A stretch of 64,000 bases of DNA, from contig JAHDOV010000006.1 of assembly GCA_018434685.1 (NCBI GenBank), forward strand, positions 150,180 to 214,179. Reading direction: 5' to 3'. The stretch comes from Deltaproteobacteria bacterium. GTDB taxonomy: Bacteria; Desulfobacterota; Desulfomonilia; UBA1062. A program made the translations under genes and the position numbers. Shown here one piece after another: positions 24,297 to 33,305 of this stretch. The notes under the pieces are model-generated. The model was given only the letters and a program-made list of their open reading frames with translations. It was not told the DNA's origin and made no database searches. Numbering within the stretch: the stretch's first letter is position 1; every line of letters begins with the position of its first letter.

Positions 24297-27026
24297 ATGA
24301 GAACTATAACAGAATATTCGACAACCCCCCTATTGACTGTGCTCTTCGTAAGGGTACTGGCGGGAATTACTCTGCTCGTAGCCGTGGCGTGCAGTGGAGG
24401 CGGCGGAGGAGGCGGCGACAATGGAGGTAGCAGCGGCGCTGAAGAAGCCCCTGCACTGGTCTCCACCGAGCGACTAGGGATACCTCTCGTTGCGAAAATA
24501 TATGATCAGAATCTCCACCCCGATGATCAGTTTTCCTACCAGTGCGAACTCCTCAATGGTGACCTCCCCGTAAGCTGGGCTGTCGACGATACCATGGACA
24601 ACCTCGGTATGACCATTTCCTCCACCGGGCTGATTTCCTGGACAGTTCCACCGGCGGGTGGCGGCGGCCCAGATTCCTACACGGTGAAGGTGTCGGCCAC
24701 GAACAGTGCAGGTACTGACGAGAAATCGTTCACCCTGAATGTCTATCCGGGAGACAATTCGCCGCCAATGATTCAAGAACTGACGGCAATCGGCGACCTG
24801 AGTGTAGATGAAGTGGGTTATCTCTGTCTCAGCGCTACGATCAGCGATGCCGAGGACAACATCAGCAGCGTGGAGGCCAGTGTCTGGGGAGACAGGCCCG
24901 ACCCATGGCAGGAACTTGCTATCGAGTATGTCGGGGAATCTGCTACGGAGTACCAGTGGCTCGGCGAGGTTAACCCGCTTTCCAGCGGCGAGATTCATAT
25001 TACCTTCAGGGTGACGGACACTCAGGGGGCAACTACAGAGGGTACTGCCACTACTCTTGTCAAGGCAGTCAACTCGGAACCCACCGGGGACACCATCATC
25101 CTCTCGGCAGAGGAGATTGCCGGACAGGATGGCCTGCTTGTCTATAACGGCTATGCAACCCACGGCCAGGTGCCGGTGAGAGGCAATGTGCTGGTAGGTG
25201 CCGTGAAAGACGGCAAGGCGTACCTCTACCATCCGGACCTCGAAGGCGAGGGCCTTTCGGACTACAATTCACGCAGGGCGCTCGGGCATTTTATCCAGCA
25301 GCTCTCCGAGAGCCCCGCTTCCAAGGGCCATAATGCACTCACCAAGACGGACGTGCTTGTGCCGACTTCTCAACAGCTTTTCAAGAATCCCGACACCGGC
25401 TGCAGCACGTATCCCCTGGGGGCACAGGTCAAGCTGCCTTCCGGCATGCATGTCGAGGCCGATGCAGCAGATCACTGCACCATCGACAATACCACCAAAC
25501 GCTGGGCCGCGATCAAGAGCATGACCGGTGACGGACCCTACTTCCTGGCACCCGAGACCGGGTTTCGGATGAATACTTTCTGGCCCGGTCTTTCCGGGGC
25601 ACTCAATACTTTATTGAAAGTCACCTCAGGTGCCGGCGTCATTGAAGACAGTGTACAGGATATCGATGGCACTCCGGTCAAGGCGTACTGTTCGGTTGCA
25701 CGTCTTTTCCCTTTCATATACTACCTCCCCAGCGTCTATAAGGAAGACCTCATTGCACAGTTGCCCGACGAACGCCTGCGCTTCGTCGTTGACTACTTTA
25801 TTTCCGATCACCCGGTGGCGGAGGCTATCAAAGAACGCCTGCCCGGGCTGAAGACCCGTGTCCGCCTGGCCCTTGAGGACGATCCAAAACTCTTTGTCCG
25901 GGTCAATGGCCTGGATGCAGGATGCATGTGCGTTGAAGGACTCAAGAATCTCGCCGGTGTCATCCCTTCCGAGATAATCGAAGCGCCCTTCAGGGCTTTT
26001 CTCCTGAATATTGTGGAGATCAGCATGGTTGACTTCTTCACGGAATGGACAGCTGAAGAGGGAGAGGGTACTCATAAACAGACTGCAAATTTTATTTTCA
26101 CCTCGGTAGTTGAACTGCTGAGCTCTTTTTATCAGTGTGTCGGAGAGGGAATTGCTCCTCCTGTCTTCCTGGTTATCAACAACATGCTGGATGCCATCAG
26201 TGCCGGTGCCTGGGTCTATGACGAACTGGCCGGCATACAGGACACTCTGGAATATGCGGCCTTTGACTGCCTTGAATTCGGCGATCAGGTCACGATTCCC
26301 GATGCTTATCTGGCCGAGGTCCTCAATAAGGCTCTCGGGCGCTCCCCTACAGCCGGCAACACCTTCTATGTCAGTGAGCTCGAGTCGCTCGAGGGGTTTG
26401 GCGATTACTGGGGTACCCCGAGCGGTCATGCCATAAGCGACTTCACCGGTGTCCAGTTCTGCAAGAACGTCACGGTCATCAGTTTCACGAACGTGGATCT
26501 CTCCGAAGCCGACCTGGGCCCCATCGGTCAGCTGCCGCTGCTCGAGGAACTGGTGCTGGTCTGGGCCGGCCTGTCCGACCTCACCGGACTGGGCACGCTC
26601 CCCGGCATCAAAACCCTGCACCTCTATCGCAACGATATCTATGATATCTCGGAACTTGCATCGCTTTCCAGTCTGACGGAGATCGCCCTTGGCTACAACA
26701 ACATCAGTTCCATTGAACCATTGAGCAGCTTGACCAGTCTTGAGGGCATCTATATGGAATATAATCTGGTCGAGGATCTTGCACCCCTTGCGGGCCTGAT
26801 AAATCTGCACGAGGTTACCTTCTCCCACAATCCGGTTGCGGACATCTCGGGCCTGGTGAACAATCCGGGCATAGGCCCGGGGGATATTATCCATATGGGG
26901 GATAATTCCCTCTACTGCGAGTGCACCGATGGCTTCGACACGCAGGACTGTATCGATTCCAAGGCCTTGCGAGCCAAAGGTACTGAGGTATACGGGTGTT
27001 GTGATATCCTGGAGTGCTGTTACTAG
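24297..27026 (+). CDS. Large lipoprotein with Ig-like N-terminus and C-terminal leucine-rich repeats
   Basis: 909 residues. A signal sequence of about 31 residues ends in a lipobox-like VAVAC, then a glycine/serine linker (GGGGGGGDNGGSSG), indicating a lipid-anchored surface protein. Residues about 55-260 look like cadherin or PKD-type beta domains (SYTVKVSATNSAGTDEKSFT, ITFRVTDTQGAT). The middle is unrecognised. At about residues 735-865 come five leucine-rich repeats of 22 residues with the LxxLxxLxLxxNxIxDIxxL spacing of SDS22/internalin type, and a cysteine-rich end (CECTDG ... CCDILECCY). AAAGGAGG precedes the ATG. Likely adhesion or protein-interaction role outside the cell. Single gene. 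Confidence 0.85.
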   Translation: MRTITEYSTTPLLTVLFVRVLAGITLLVAVACSGGGGGGGDNGGSSGAEEAPALVSTERLGIPLVAKIYDQNLHPDDQFSYQCELLNGDLPVSWAVDDTMDNLGMTISSTGLISWTVPPAGGGGPDSYTVKVSATNSAGTDEKSFTLNVYPGDNSPPMIQELTAIGDLSVDEVGYLCLSATISDAEDNISSVEASVWGDRPDPWQELAIEYVGESATEYQWLGEVNPLSSGEIHITFRVTDTQGATTEGTATTLVKAVNSEPTGDTIILSAEEIAGQDGLLVYNGYATHGQVPVRGNVLVGAVKDGKAYLYHPDLEGEGLSDYNSRRALGHFIQQLSESPASKGHNALTKTDVLVPTSQQLFKNPDTGCSTYPLGAQVKLPSGMHVEADAADHCTIDNTTKRWAAIKSMTGDGPYFLAPETGFRMNTFWPGLSGALNTLLKVTSGAGVIEDSVQDIDGTPVKAYCSVARLFPFIYYLPSVYKEDLIAQLPDERLRFVVDYFISDHPVAEAIKERLPGLKTRVRLALEDDPKLFVRVNGLDAGCMCVEGLKNLAGVIPSEIIEAPFRAFLLNIVEISMVDFFTEWTAEEGEGTHKQTANFIFTSVVELLSSFYQCVGEGIAPPVFLVINNMLDAISAGAWVYDELAGIQDTLEYAAFDCLEFGDQVTIPDAYLAEVLNKALGRSPTAGNTFYVSELESLEGFGDYWGTPSGHAISDFTGVQFCKNVTVISFTNVDLSEADLGPIGQLPLLEELVLVWAGLSDLTGLGTLPGIKTLHLYRNDIYDISELASLSSLTEIALGYNNISSIEPLSSLTSLEGIYMEYNLVEDLAPLAGLINLHEVTFSHNPVADISGLVNNPGIGPGDIIHMGDNSLYCECTDGFDTQDCIDSKALRAKGTEVYGCCDILECCY

Positions 27027-27040
27027 ACAAGACTTCTGAA

Positions 27041-27375
27041 AGGGAGAACCCCGGGTCGATCGAACAGGTGCGTCCATCCAGGTAAACGGGGCACGGGGGA
27101 CCATCGACTATAGGCACGACTTCCTGGGGCTGATCCACCAGGCCCTGCAGTCTTCCCGGTCAACCTATGCCTACTGCGTGGAATTCGGTCCATACGGACC
27201 GGTGCGCATCGAGAGCATGTTCCCGCTGGAAGAGTCAGGAACGATCCTCCCGGGTCCGGGAGGACTGCCGGTGTTCGACATCCATTTCTTCAGCATGACA
27301 CCGGTCTTTGACCCGTTCCTGCCGAGGGATTTCCCGGTTTTTGAACAGGGAAGAGAATCAGGTAAAACACTACTC
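27041..27375 (+). pseudogene. Possible gene remnant after the lipoprotein
   Basis: A frame open from 27041 without a start codon or RBS reads TGASIQVNGARGTIDYRHD, then EFGPYGPVRIESMFPLEE and PVFDIHFFSMTPVFDPFLP, which is protein-like. It runs into the terminator hairpin. It may be the decayed tail of a gene lost by deletion. No family recognised. Confidence 0.25.
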
Positions 27376-27402
27376 AGCCCCACCCGACATCAGGGTGGGG
27401 CT
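27376..27402. terminator. Perfect GC-rich hairpin between convergent genes
   Basis: AGCCCCACCC (27376-27385) and GGGTGGGGCT (27393-27402) form a 10-bp stem with a 7-base loop. It separates the plus-strand lipoprotein from the minus-strand DUF2239 gene and could serve both, though T-tracts are poor on each side. Confidence 0.6.
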
Positions 27403-27463
27403 TGCCTCATTCACGGGCAGTTCATCTTCGTGGAAACGGTCTCGCAAAGGGTGTCATCCTTCT

Positions 27464-28084
27464 CTATTCTCTGCGATTGTGGAATGCAGCGGCTGAAAGC
27501 TTTAGCGCATGATCCCGGATATCGACAGGCCATGAAGCGACCAGTTCATTGAAACGTTCATGATTTCCTGCGAACAGCGCCCTCGTGGCCTCCTCGAACC
27601 CTGGCAGATTGCCGGCCATGGCAGACATGAACCGGTATGCCACCTCTTGCGAATGACGCACCTTATCACGGTCGCTGTGAACACGCCGCGCTTCCTCGAC
27701 AAGCTTTCGAAGAGCTACAGAGGCACCTCCTGGTTGAATATTAAGCCAGTCCCAATGCCGCGGCAGCAAGGTCACTTCCCGGGATACAACGCCCAGCCTG
27801 GGGCGGCCTGGACCGCGGGGAGAGCCTTGGTCTGTATCCATCGACTCGGTGGCCGGCTCGACCCTTGCCGGGTGTTTCTCCAGCCTTTTGAGGACATCTT
27901 CCATGGTGCCGCGAAAATCCACCTCGGTAAGCCTGCTGGTGTGATCGTCAAAGATCAGGATCGATGCCTGTTCCCCTCCATCGATCAGTTCTTTGACCTT
28001 CCTGGCGACCTGCATCAGGTCTCCTGAGGCAACGCAGCAATTGCCGGCGAAGGCGGAGCATTGTTGCATATCTCGTTCGTCCAT
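27464..28084 (-). CDS. DUF2239 family protein, possible ribbon-helix-helix regulator
   Basis: 206 residues. The N-terminus (CSAFAGNCCVASGDLMQVA, ILIFDDHTSR, DFRGTMEDVLKRL) and the strongly conserved block GRPRLGVVSREVTLLPRHWD followed by WLNIQPGGASVALRKLVEEA (about 92-131) identify DUF2239. That block, a basic strand followed by two helices, resembles a ribbon-helix-helix DNA-binding unit, and the C-terminus (EVAYRFMSAMAGNLPGFEEA) is helical. AAGGAGG lies 8 bases before the ATG. Its promoter carries two CCCGGG-centred sites (28122-28131, 28150-28159), compatible with autoregulation. Function in the literature is not established. Confidence 0.88.
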   Translation of the reverse strand: MDERDMQQCSAFAGNCCVASGDLMQVARKVKELIDGGEQASILIFDDHTSRLTEVDFRGTMEDVLKRLEKHPARVEPATESMDTDQGSPRGPGRPRLGVVSREVTLLPRHWDWLNIQPGGASVALRKLVEEARRVHSDRDKVRHSQEVAYRFMSAMAGNLPGFEEATRALFAGNHERFNELVASWPVDIRDHALKLSAAAFHNRRE

Positions 28085-28117
28085 CTCTCGGACCCTCCTT
28101 CTGTATCGTGGGAGGAG

Positions 28118-28159
28118 TATATACCCGGGTAAAACCAGATTGTCAATATTACCCGGATA
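28118..28159 (-). promoter_or_regulatory. DUF2239 promoter with twin TACCCGGGTA-type operators
   Basis: Minus strand: -35 TTGACA (28146-28141), 17-base spacer, -10 TATATA (28123-28118). The spacer contains the perfect palindrome TACCCGGGTA (28122-28131), and directly upstream of the -35 lies a near copy, TATCCGGGTA (28159-28150), whose start is 28 bases away. A repressor bound to both would cover the promoter. Confidence 0.65.
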
Positions 28160-28317
28160 AAAAAACTTCTTTAAAGGCTGCTGCGTTCATCTGGGAACTG
28201 ATCTCTGTATTTGATCCGGCACGAAGATAGTGCGAGCGAATATATCTTATCAGATGGGGAAGAAGGGGGCTTTTCATCTTCATGCTTCGGCTCATCATGA
28301 ACAGGCCGCGCTTTATG

Positions 28318-28917
28318 CTATTGCAGCCCAAGCAGATGCTTCTTGAGATGTTCATCGAGAGGATTCTCGCCGAGCCAGATGGACAGCACGGCATTGGCAA
28401 AGGCCACACCATCGAATCTGCACAGGGTTTCCCCGTTGAGCACCAGTTCAACTCCCAATCCCGGGATATAGATGAAGGAGTAGCGGTCTCTCTTTTTGAT
28501 GTCTTTGTAGCAGGCATACAGCCGATCGATCTGCGGCCTGAGGCTTTCGATCTCGCCGGTGCTCAGATTTGCCTCGAGCCCGTGCTGTGTGGCCTTGATG
28601 AACCCCTGCGCAGGGATGTTGTGGAAGTAGTCGATCTGCAGGCATTTGGGGATATCGTCGAAGAGTTCTTTTCCGGAATGTCCTGCTCCCAGATACAGGG
28701 CTGCCACATACCCTTTCATGACAACCAGGTACCGAAGGAGACCTGCCCCGACCAGTTCGAGCCGTTCAGGACCGACCTCGATGACGTTGTCGAAAGCCAC
28801 CCCGGATACCGTGGTCCTGTTCTCGTGGTCGTCGGCACCGAGTGTGACAGACGCGAGGGACAGAAGAACAGCCATGATCAAACTGGTTCGTTTCACGGTT
28901 CCCATCCCTGTTCTCAT
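28318..28917 (-). CDS. Secreted chalcone-isomerase-like protein
   Basis: 199 residues with an N-terminal signal peptide (KRTSLIMAVLLSLASVTLG, cleavage near ADDHE). The mature part follows the chalcone isomerase-like fold: VSGVAFDNVIEVGPERLELV, GAGLLRYLVVMKGYVAALYL, then DIPKCLQIDYFHNIPAQGF, and a C-terminal GVELVLNGETLCRFDGVAFA with IWLGENPLDEHLKK. In bacteria these periplasmic proteins are of unknown function, perhaps fatty-acid binding. ATG at 28917 chosen with GGAAGG about 10 bases upstream; the GGG ATG at 28902 is also possible. Followed after 233 bases by DUF2239 in the same direction, but that gene has its own promoter. Confidence 0.85.
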   Translation of the reverse strand: MRTGMGTVKRTSLIMAVLLSLASVTLGADDHENRTTVSGVAFDNVIEVGPERLELVGAGLLRYLVVMKGYVAALYLGAGHSGKELFDDIPKCLQIDYFHNIPAQGFIKATQHGLEANLSTGEIESLRPQIDRLYACYKDIKKRDRYSFIYIPGLGVELVLNGETLCRFDGVAFANAVLSIWLGENPLDEHLKKHLLGLQ

Positions 28918-28968
28918 AGTGCGCCTGCCTTCCGCCAGCTTATTAATATAGCACGATAACCTGGTCAT

Positions 28969-29466
28969 ACAAAACCCTGACTTGAGGCATGTAGTCCGGT
29001 TGTGGCATTCTGTACCGGGGCAGTCGGCGTGCCGGAGCGGCGGAACCAGGTGATATCAGAACAAGAGGATATTTTATCCTTGACAATCAACTGGATAGCG
29101 CGTAGGCCTAGTGGCACTCTGAAATGCGAGTCGGTCTTACCTGAATCTTCCCTTCATGAAGACATGCGGCAGCCTTTAAAGGTCCTCAGTCGATTCTTCT
29201 TGTCTTTCAGAAAAATAAGAAAAGACAACTCCCTTTTCGGGAGCGGATCTGAAAGCGCAGGATACAGGTATGGCCAACACGATAGATAAGCGATTCAACG
29301 GAAGAATACACTAAGGCCATCAAGAGATTCATTCACTATTCCGAAAGGGATAAAAATCTGTCAGAAGTCTAAAAGAATCCCAGCTGAACCGATTTCCAAA
29401 AAGATTGGGCTGGCCCCAGATGACGGGGAAACCCTTGCCGGACATACGACAAACAAAGGAGCATTC
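28969..29466 (+). other. Long upstream region of rhlE
   Basis: About 500 bases without a gene. A possible promoter is TTGACA (29080-29085) with TAGGCC 17 bases later, giving a long 5' untranslated region, as often seen for cold-inducible helicase genes. A small hairpin CTCCC-TTTTC-GGGAG lies near 29229-29243. Nothing else recognised. Confidence 0.4.
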
Positions 29467-30720
29467 ATGACATTCGAACCATTCAATCTTCACCAGGACA
29501 TCTCTGCCGCCATTGCCGAGCAGGGATATACCACCCCGACCCCCATCCAGGAAGAAACCATTCCCCACATCTTGAACAGGCGTGATGTGCTTGGCCTGGC
29601 CCAGACCGGTACCGGCAAGACAGCGGCGTTTGTGCTGCCGCTTCTCCAGCTGCTCATGGACGGACAGCGCCGCAAGGTGCGGGCATTGATCCTCGCCCCC
29701 ACGCGCGAGCTGGCTTCTCAGATACAAGAAGCGATCAACTCCCTTGGACGGCACACCGGGCTTCGCAGCGCAGCCATCTTCGGCGGCGTGAGCATGGAAC
29801 CCCAGATCAAGGCCCTCAGGCGCGGTGTCGATATTATCGTGGCCTGCCCGGGCCGGCTTCTGGACCATATGTCCCGCGGGAACATTGATCTGTCCGCGCT
29901 TGAAGTGCTCGTCATCGACGAGGCAGACCACATGTTCGACATGGGTTTCCTGCCCGACATCCGCCGCATAGTAAAACAGCTTCCTGTCAAAAGGCAGAGC
30001 CTTCTCTTTTCCGCCACCATGCCCGATGACATCCGCCGCCTGTCTGCAGAGATGCTGCATGACCCTGTTACGGTCCAGATCGATCATACAAAACCGGTGG
30101 CCAGTATATCGCACGTGCTTTACCCGGTGGAACAGCACCTGAAGACCGGACTGCTCAAGGAGCTGCTCAGGCGCACCGAAACAGAGTCGGTTCTCATCTT
30201 CACCCGCACAAAGCACCGCGCTGAAAAGCTGGCAGAGCAGCTGGGTTATGCCGGGTTCAAGGCCACTTCACTGCAGGGCAACCTGTCGCAGAATCAGCGC
30301 CAGCATGCTATAGAAGGCTTCCGCAAAGGGTCATACAAGATCCTCGTGGCCACCGATATCGCTGCGCGCGGCATCGACGTATCGGCAATAACCCATGTCA
30401 TCAATTATGATATGCCCGACACCGCCGAGGCCTATACCCACCGCATCGGACGGACAGGACGCGTCTCCAGGACCGGTGAGGCCTTCACCTTTGTCACGAA
30501 CGAAGACACCTCCATGGCATACACCATTGAATGTATCATTGGTGCGGCAGTGGAGCAGAAGACCCTGCCGGGGTTCGACTACAACAGGCCCAGGATCGGC
30601 GGTTCATTCCAGGCGGTCAGGCCGAGGCAGTACAGGCAGCGCGGCGCACGTCCCGCAGCACACACTCCCGGCGATAGAAAACGCGGTTCCGGGGACAGCT
30701 ACCGCATGCACAGGGTATAA
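29467..30720 (+). CDS. rhlE: DEAD-box ATP-dependent RNA helicase, RhlE type
   Basis: 417 residues with all nine motifs: Q motif TTPTPIQEETIPHIL (22-36), I AQTGTGKTAA, Ia PTRELASQ, GG, Ib PGRLLD, II DEAD, III SAT, IV VLIFTRTKH, V ATDIAARGIDVS, VI HRIGRTGR. A short basic tail (RPRQYRQRGARPAAH ... RKRGSGD) is typical for RhlE and contacts RNA. It unwinds short RNA duplexes in ribosome assembly and RNA decay, often under cold stress. AAAGGAG precedes the ATG. Single-gene transcript with its own terminator. Confidence 0.96.
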   Translation: MTFEPFNLHQDISAAIAEQGYTTPTPIQEETIPHILNRRDVLGLAQTGTGKTAAFVLPLLQLLMDGQRRKVRALILAPTRELASQIQEAINSLGRHTGLRSAAIFGGVSMEPQIKALRRGVDIIVACPGRLLDHMSRGNIDLSALEVLVIDEADHMFDMGFLPDIRRIVKQLPVKRQSLLFSATMPDDIRRLSAEMLHDPVTVQIDHTKPVASISHVLYPVEQHLKTGLLKELLRRTETESVLIFTRTKHRAEKLAEQLGYAGFKATSLQGNLSQNQRQHAIEGFRKGSYKILVATDIAARGIDVSAITHVINYDMPDTAEAYTHRIGRTGRVSRTGEAFTFVTNEDTSMAYTIECIIGAAVEQKTLPGFDYNRPRIGGSFQAVRPRQYRQRGARPAAHTPGDRKRGSGDSYRMHRV

Positions 30721-30737
30721 ACAGGTCACAGGATGAC

Positions 30738-30768
30738 TCGGGCCTTCGGCTTAAATGTCGAGGCCCGA
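30738..30768 (+). terminator. Rho-independent terminator of rhlE
   Basis: TCGGGCCT (30738-30745) pairs with AGGCCCGA (30761-30768), followed by TCTCTCTTTTAT. It starts 17 bases after the rhlE stop codon. Confidence 0.8.
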
Positions 30769-30833
30769 TCTCTCTTTTATCACCGAGCGCATTGATAACA
30801 CTCCATTAATACAATCTGAAGGCGGATCTAACC

Positions 30834-30871
30834 CCGGAAAATGGGCAAAAAAAATCGCCAGAAGAAAGATT
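30834..30871. repeat. 38-bp dispersed repeat, copy 1
   Basis: Matches 57611-57648 at 35 of 38 bases, including the shared core ATGGGCAAAA and AATCGCCAG. This copy continues into the hairpin at 30857-30916; the second copy does not keep the right arm. Probably the conserved end of a small mobile or regulatory element. Confidence 0.6.
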
Positions 30872-30916
30872 TGGGGTTTGGCATAGAATTTGGGTGACTA
30901 TGCCCCTTCTTCTGGC
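30857..30916. repeat. Compound hairpin in the rhlE-endonuclease gap
   Basis: Outer arms GCCAGAAGAA (30857-30866) and TTCTTCTGGC (30907-30916) are perfectly complementary; inside, GGCATAG (30880-30886) pairs with CTATGCC (30898-30904). The rest of 30769-31249 has smaller hairpins (for example GGGCTT/AAGCCC at 31123-31140) but no gene that I can support. Confidence 0.55.
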
Positions 30917-31249
30917 AAAAAGGAGGGCTCTCTTTAGAAGAGAACTTGTCCTCTATAAACCACACAGCTATTCTTGTGGGAATCAGCCGTATGCTGAAAA
31001 TAATGTAATCCATGCGGCGTGCAGTGTGGTTTATTATCTTACCTGTCTTTTCCCGGATATCGTAAGCAGGTACAATCTACAGTTAGCTGTACAGGTATAT
31101 TGTAGTGAATCCGGTATGTGCAGGGCTTGTAGAGAAGCCCAGGGATTGGCAATTCTCACCAATTGACCCCCATTGTTTTCACAGACGAGCAACATTGCAT
31201 CAAGAAGGCAAAAGCAGGAACAGACCCTGCTCATCGCTTGCATCTGAAA

Positions 31250-31281
31250 GGCTGAGGCGAGTAAAGCAGCTCACCTCAGCC
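31250..31281 (-). terminator. Hairpin downstream of the secreted endonuclease-like gene
   Basis: GGCTGAGG (31250-31257) and CCTCAGCC (31274-31281) form an 8-bp stem, about 20 bases beyond the stop at 31303 on the minus strand, followed there by TTTCAGATG. Plausible terminator. Confidence 0.55.
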
Positions 31282-31302
31282 TGACTGTTTATCGGGATTT
31301 GC

Positions 31303-32523
31303 CTAGGGTAGAAATCTGATCTCTGAGACCACGCCCGCATGATCGGACGGCCAGAGTACAAGATTTTCCGGATCCAAGGGATTGGCTACCATATCATCCG
31401 GGTGATCTCCGACAACATCGGATAAGACGTTGTCTAACTTTTGGAAATTGGGATACAGGAAGATGTGGTCGATACGGGATTCGAGTGTGTCTTCCGGATC
31501 ATCGATTGTTTCTTCAAACCCGCTGGTGTAGCCTTCGTCATAGTCATCCTGCAGGAGCCAGGTATCCAGGTAGCCCGCACAAACAGCTTGTTTGTAAGGC
31601 GGCACATATGGCAGCCACATGTCATATTCGGGATGGTATCCGAAGCCGGCAACATCTTCCGGCGAACTGTTGAGATCACCCATGACTATCGTGGTTTTCG
31701 GATTGAGGAACGAAAGGAATTTCAATGCGGTCAGAAGTTCCGTCATCTGTGCCGATTGGACAATCCGGAATACACTGTCAGGGCTGCTGCTCACTTCCAG
31801 GTGCGTACTCGCGAAGCGGTAGAATTTTCCTTTCACATATGCGCCTACGACAAGATAGCCGCGGGTGAACTCGACATAGTTGCCCGACAGGTCCAGGCCA
31901 AGGTTGAGCGCATAGTTGCGGGCGAGCACAACCCAGGAAAGATATCCTCTGTCTTGCTTAACCAGGATGTAATCATGATCTACCATACGAACATCGGACA
32001 GGTAAGTTGGTGAAGTAGGATTTACCATCGGCAGCTCCACATCCGCATTGGTCACCTGATAGGCCTTGTAGTCCAGGCCGCGTGTCTGCAGTGCGTTGTT
32101 CAGCACCTCATAGAAGTCAATGACGACGTCTGAAGCCTGAATCTGGTTGCCATCCAGGAAATCGCCGGGAGTCTGGGTGTAGAACGTAGAAACCTCCTGC
32201 AATCCTATAACATCCGGTTGAGAAGAAGCGATCTCGTCGGCAATGGCTTCTGCACGCGCCCAGAAGTTGGTGTAAAGCACAGTCTGAAACACATCTGCAA
32301 CCACATATGGGATCCTCTCGGGATTATCGGCTGCTTCCACCACCTTGAAGATATCCGCGCCGAGATACAGGTTCTGCGTCATGACGTTAATCTTTGTGTC
32401 AGCCCTTGCAAACACCGGTGAAATTGGTGCAGCAAGGATGAACATGCCCACGGCGATGCAGAGGGAGTGTATAACCAATACCTTGCTGAATATGAAAAAC
32501 ATCTTTCCGGGTTTTGTTTTCAT
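31303..32523 (-). CDS. Secreted endonuclease/exonuclease/phosphatase-family protein
   Basis: 406 residues. A long signal peptide (about 1-39; VLVIHSLCIAVGMFILAAP ... VFA) precedes an EEP-fold domain: NVMTQNLYLGADI (about 46-58), VIGLQEVSTF with the metal-binding Glu, THLEV, MGDLNSSPED, ESRIDHIFLYP and the terminal SDHAGVVSE with the catalytic Asp-His pair. The set is complete, so the enzyme should be active, on nucleic acid, phosphoinositide or sphingomyelin-like substrates that cannot be distinguished here. AAGGAGG stands 7 bases before the ATG at 32523. Confidence 0.88.
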   Translation of the reverse strand: MKTKPGKMFFIFSKVLVIHSLCIAVGMFILAAPISPVFARADTKINVMTQNLYLGADIFKVVEAADNPERIPYVVADVFQTVLYTNFWARAEAIADEIASSQPDVIGLQEVSTFYTQTPGDFLDGNQIQASDVVIDFYEVLNNALQTRGLDYKAYQVTNADVELPMVNPTSPTYLSDVRMVDHDYILVKQDRGYLSWVVLARNYALNLGLDLSGNYVEFTRGYLVVGAYVKGKFYRFASTHLEVSSSPDSVFRIVQSAQMTELLTALKFLSFLNPKTTIVMGDLNSSPEDVAGFGYHPEYDMWLPYVPPYKQAVCAGYLDTWLLQDDYDEGYTSGFEETIDDPEDTLESRIDHIFLYPNFQKLDNVLSDVVGDHPDDMVANPLDPENLVLWPSDHAGVVSEIRFLP

Positions 32524-32862
32524 GATCAATCCTCCTTGTAATGGTATGGTAAGCAAATCAATCGAACCGAATCGATTGTTCTTCCCTAATATTGACGCTG
32601 ACAGCCTTTAACCTAGAGAGTTCTTGCCCGGGGCATCTTTATAGCTGTAATCATTAAAGGCACACAGCAGGATAACAAGCGAAACAACAGTCACCATGAT
32701 ATTTGATATTACTTTAATAACCATGAATTTTATGAAATCAACATCTGTAGCAAAAAGCTCTTGAATCTGTGAGGATCATGATTACTGTATCTGAACAATA
32801 GCAGATTGCAGTTACTAGTCTTGTGGTTAATGGAATTTTAAGGTATCAGACAGACAACTCAC
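32524..32862. other. AT-rich intergenic region
   Basis: 340 bases, noticeably AT-richer than its surroundings. It must contain the promoter for the endonuclease-like gene and perhaps for the small gene at 32863, but no clear consensus pair, repeat or RNA was seen. Confidence 0.4.
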
Positions 32863-33168
32863 ATGAAGATTTCACAATGGCTGGATGAGAAAGAGGCAGA
32901 GGGATTGGATGTATCTCAGATCCAATTGCCCGAATACCTCTCTTATGACGAACTCCCGGATGAGACTGTTTTCTACCAGGAGATACGGCCTTGTGGGATC
33001 CTCTGTACAGGCAATCACCCGTTTTCCACTGTCGAGCGTTTCGGGCACTGGTATCATTCCAGAGGCCAGGACAAGAAAGCCGGTATTCACTCATCAGAAA
33101 TGAAGTGGCAGTTGTTCACAAGGGATCTGGATCTCGCTATCAGAACAGCCAAATCACACATAGAATGA
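32863..33168 (+). CDS. Small hypothetical protein
   Basis: 101 residues, soluble, rich in charged residues; begins MKISQWLDEKEAEGLDVSQI and has a distinctive middle RPCGILCTGNHPFSTVERFG. Two cysteines (GILC, RPCG) but no metal motif. The frame is longer than expected by chance for this AT-rich stretch, and composition is protein-like, but there is no good RBS before the ATG. No family recognised, no operon partner. Confidence 0.5.
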   Translation: MKISQWLDEKEAEGLDVSQIQLPEYLSYDELPDETVFYQEIRPCGILCTGNHPFSTVERFGHWYHSRGQDKKAGIHSSEMKWQLFTRDLDLAIRTAKSHIE

Positions 33169-33305
33169 CATGAGCCGGCCACTGTCAGCTGTGGTTGTCC
33201 CGGGAAACCCGAGAACCAAAAACGTCACCTGTGTTTTCTTTGTGCAGGGGGTAAAAGATCTTCTCCCCCTGGCATGTCCTTGATCCCGAAATTATACTGT
33301 ACTCC

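Noticed and set aside
25626..27104. A 492-codon open frame opposite the leucine-rich-repeat lipoprotein
   Set aside because: Antisense shadow of a gene with signal peptide, repeats and good RBS; no RBS and no family of its own.
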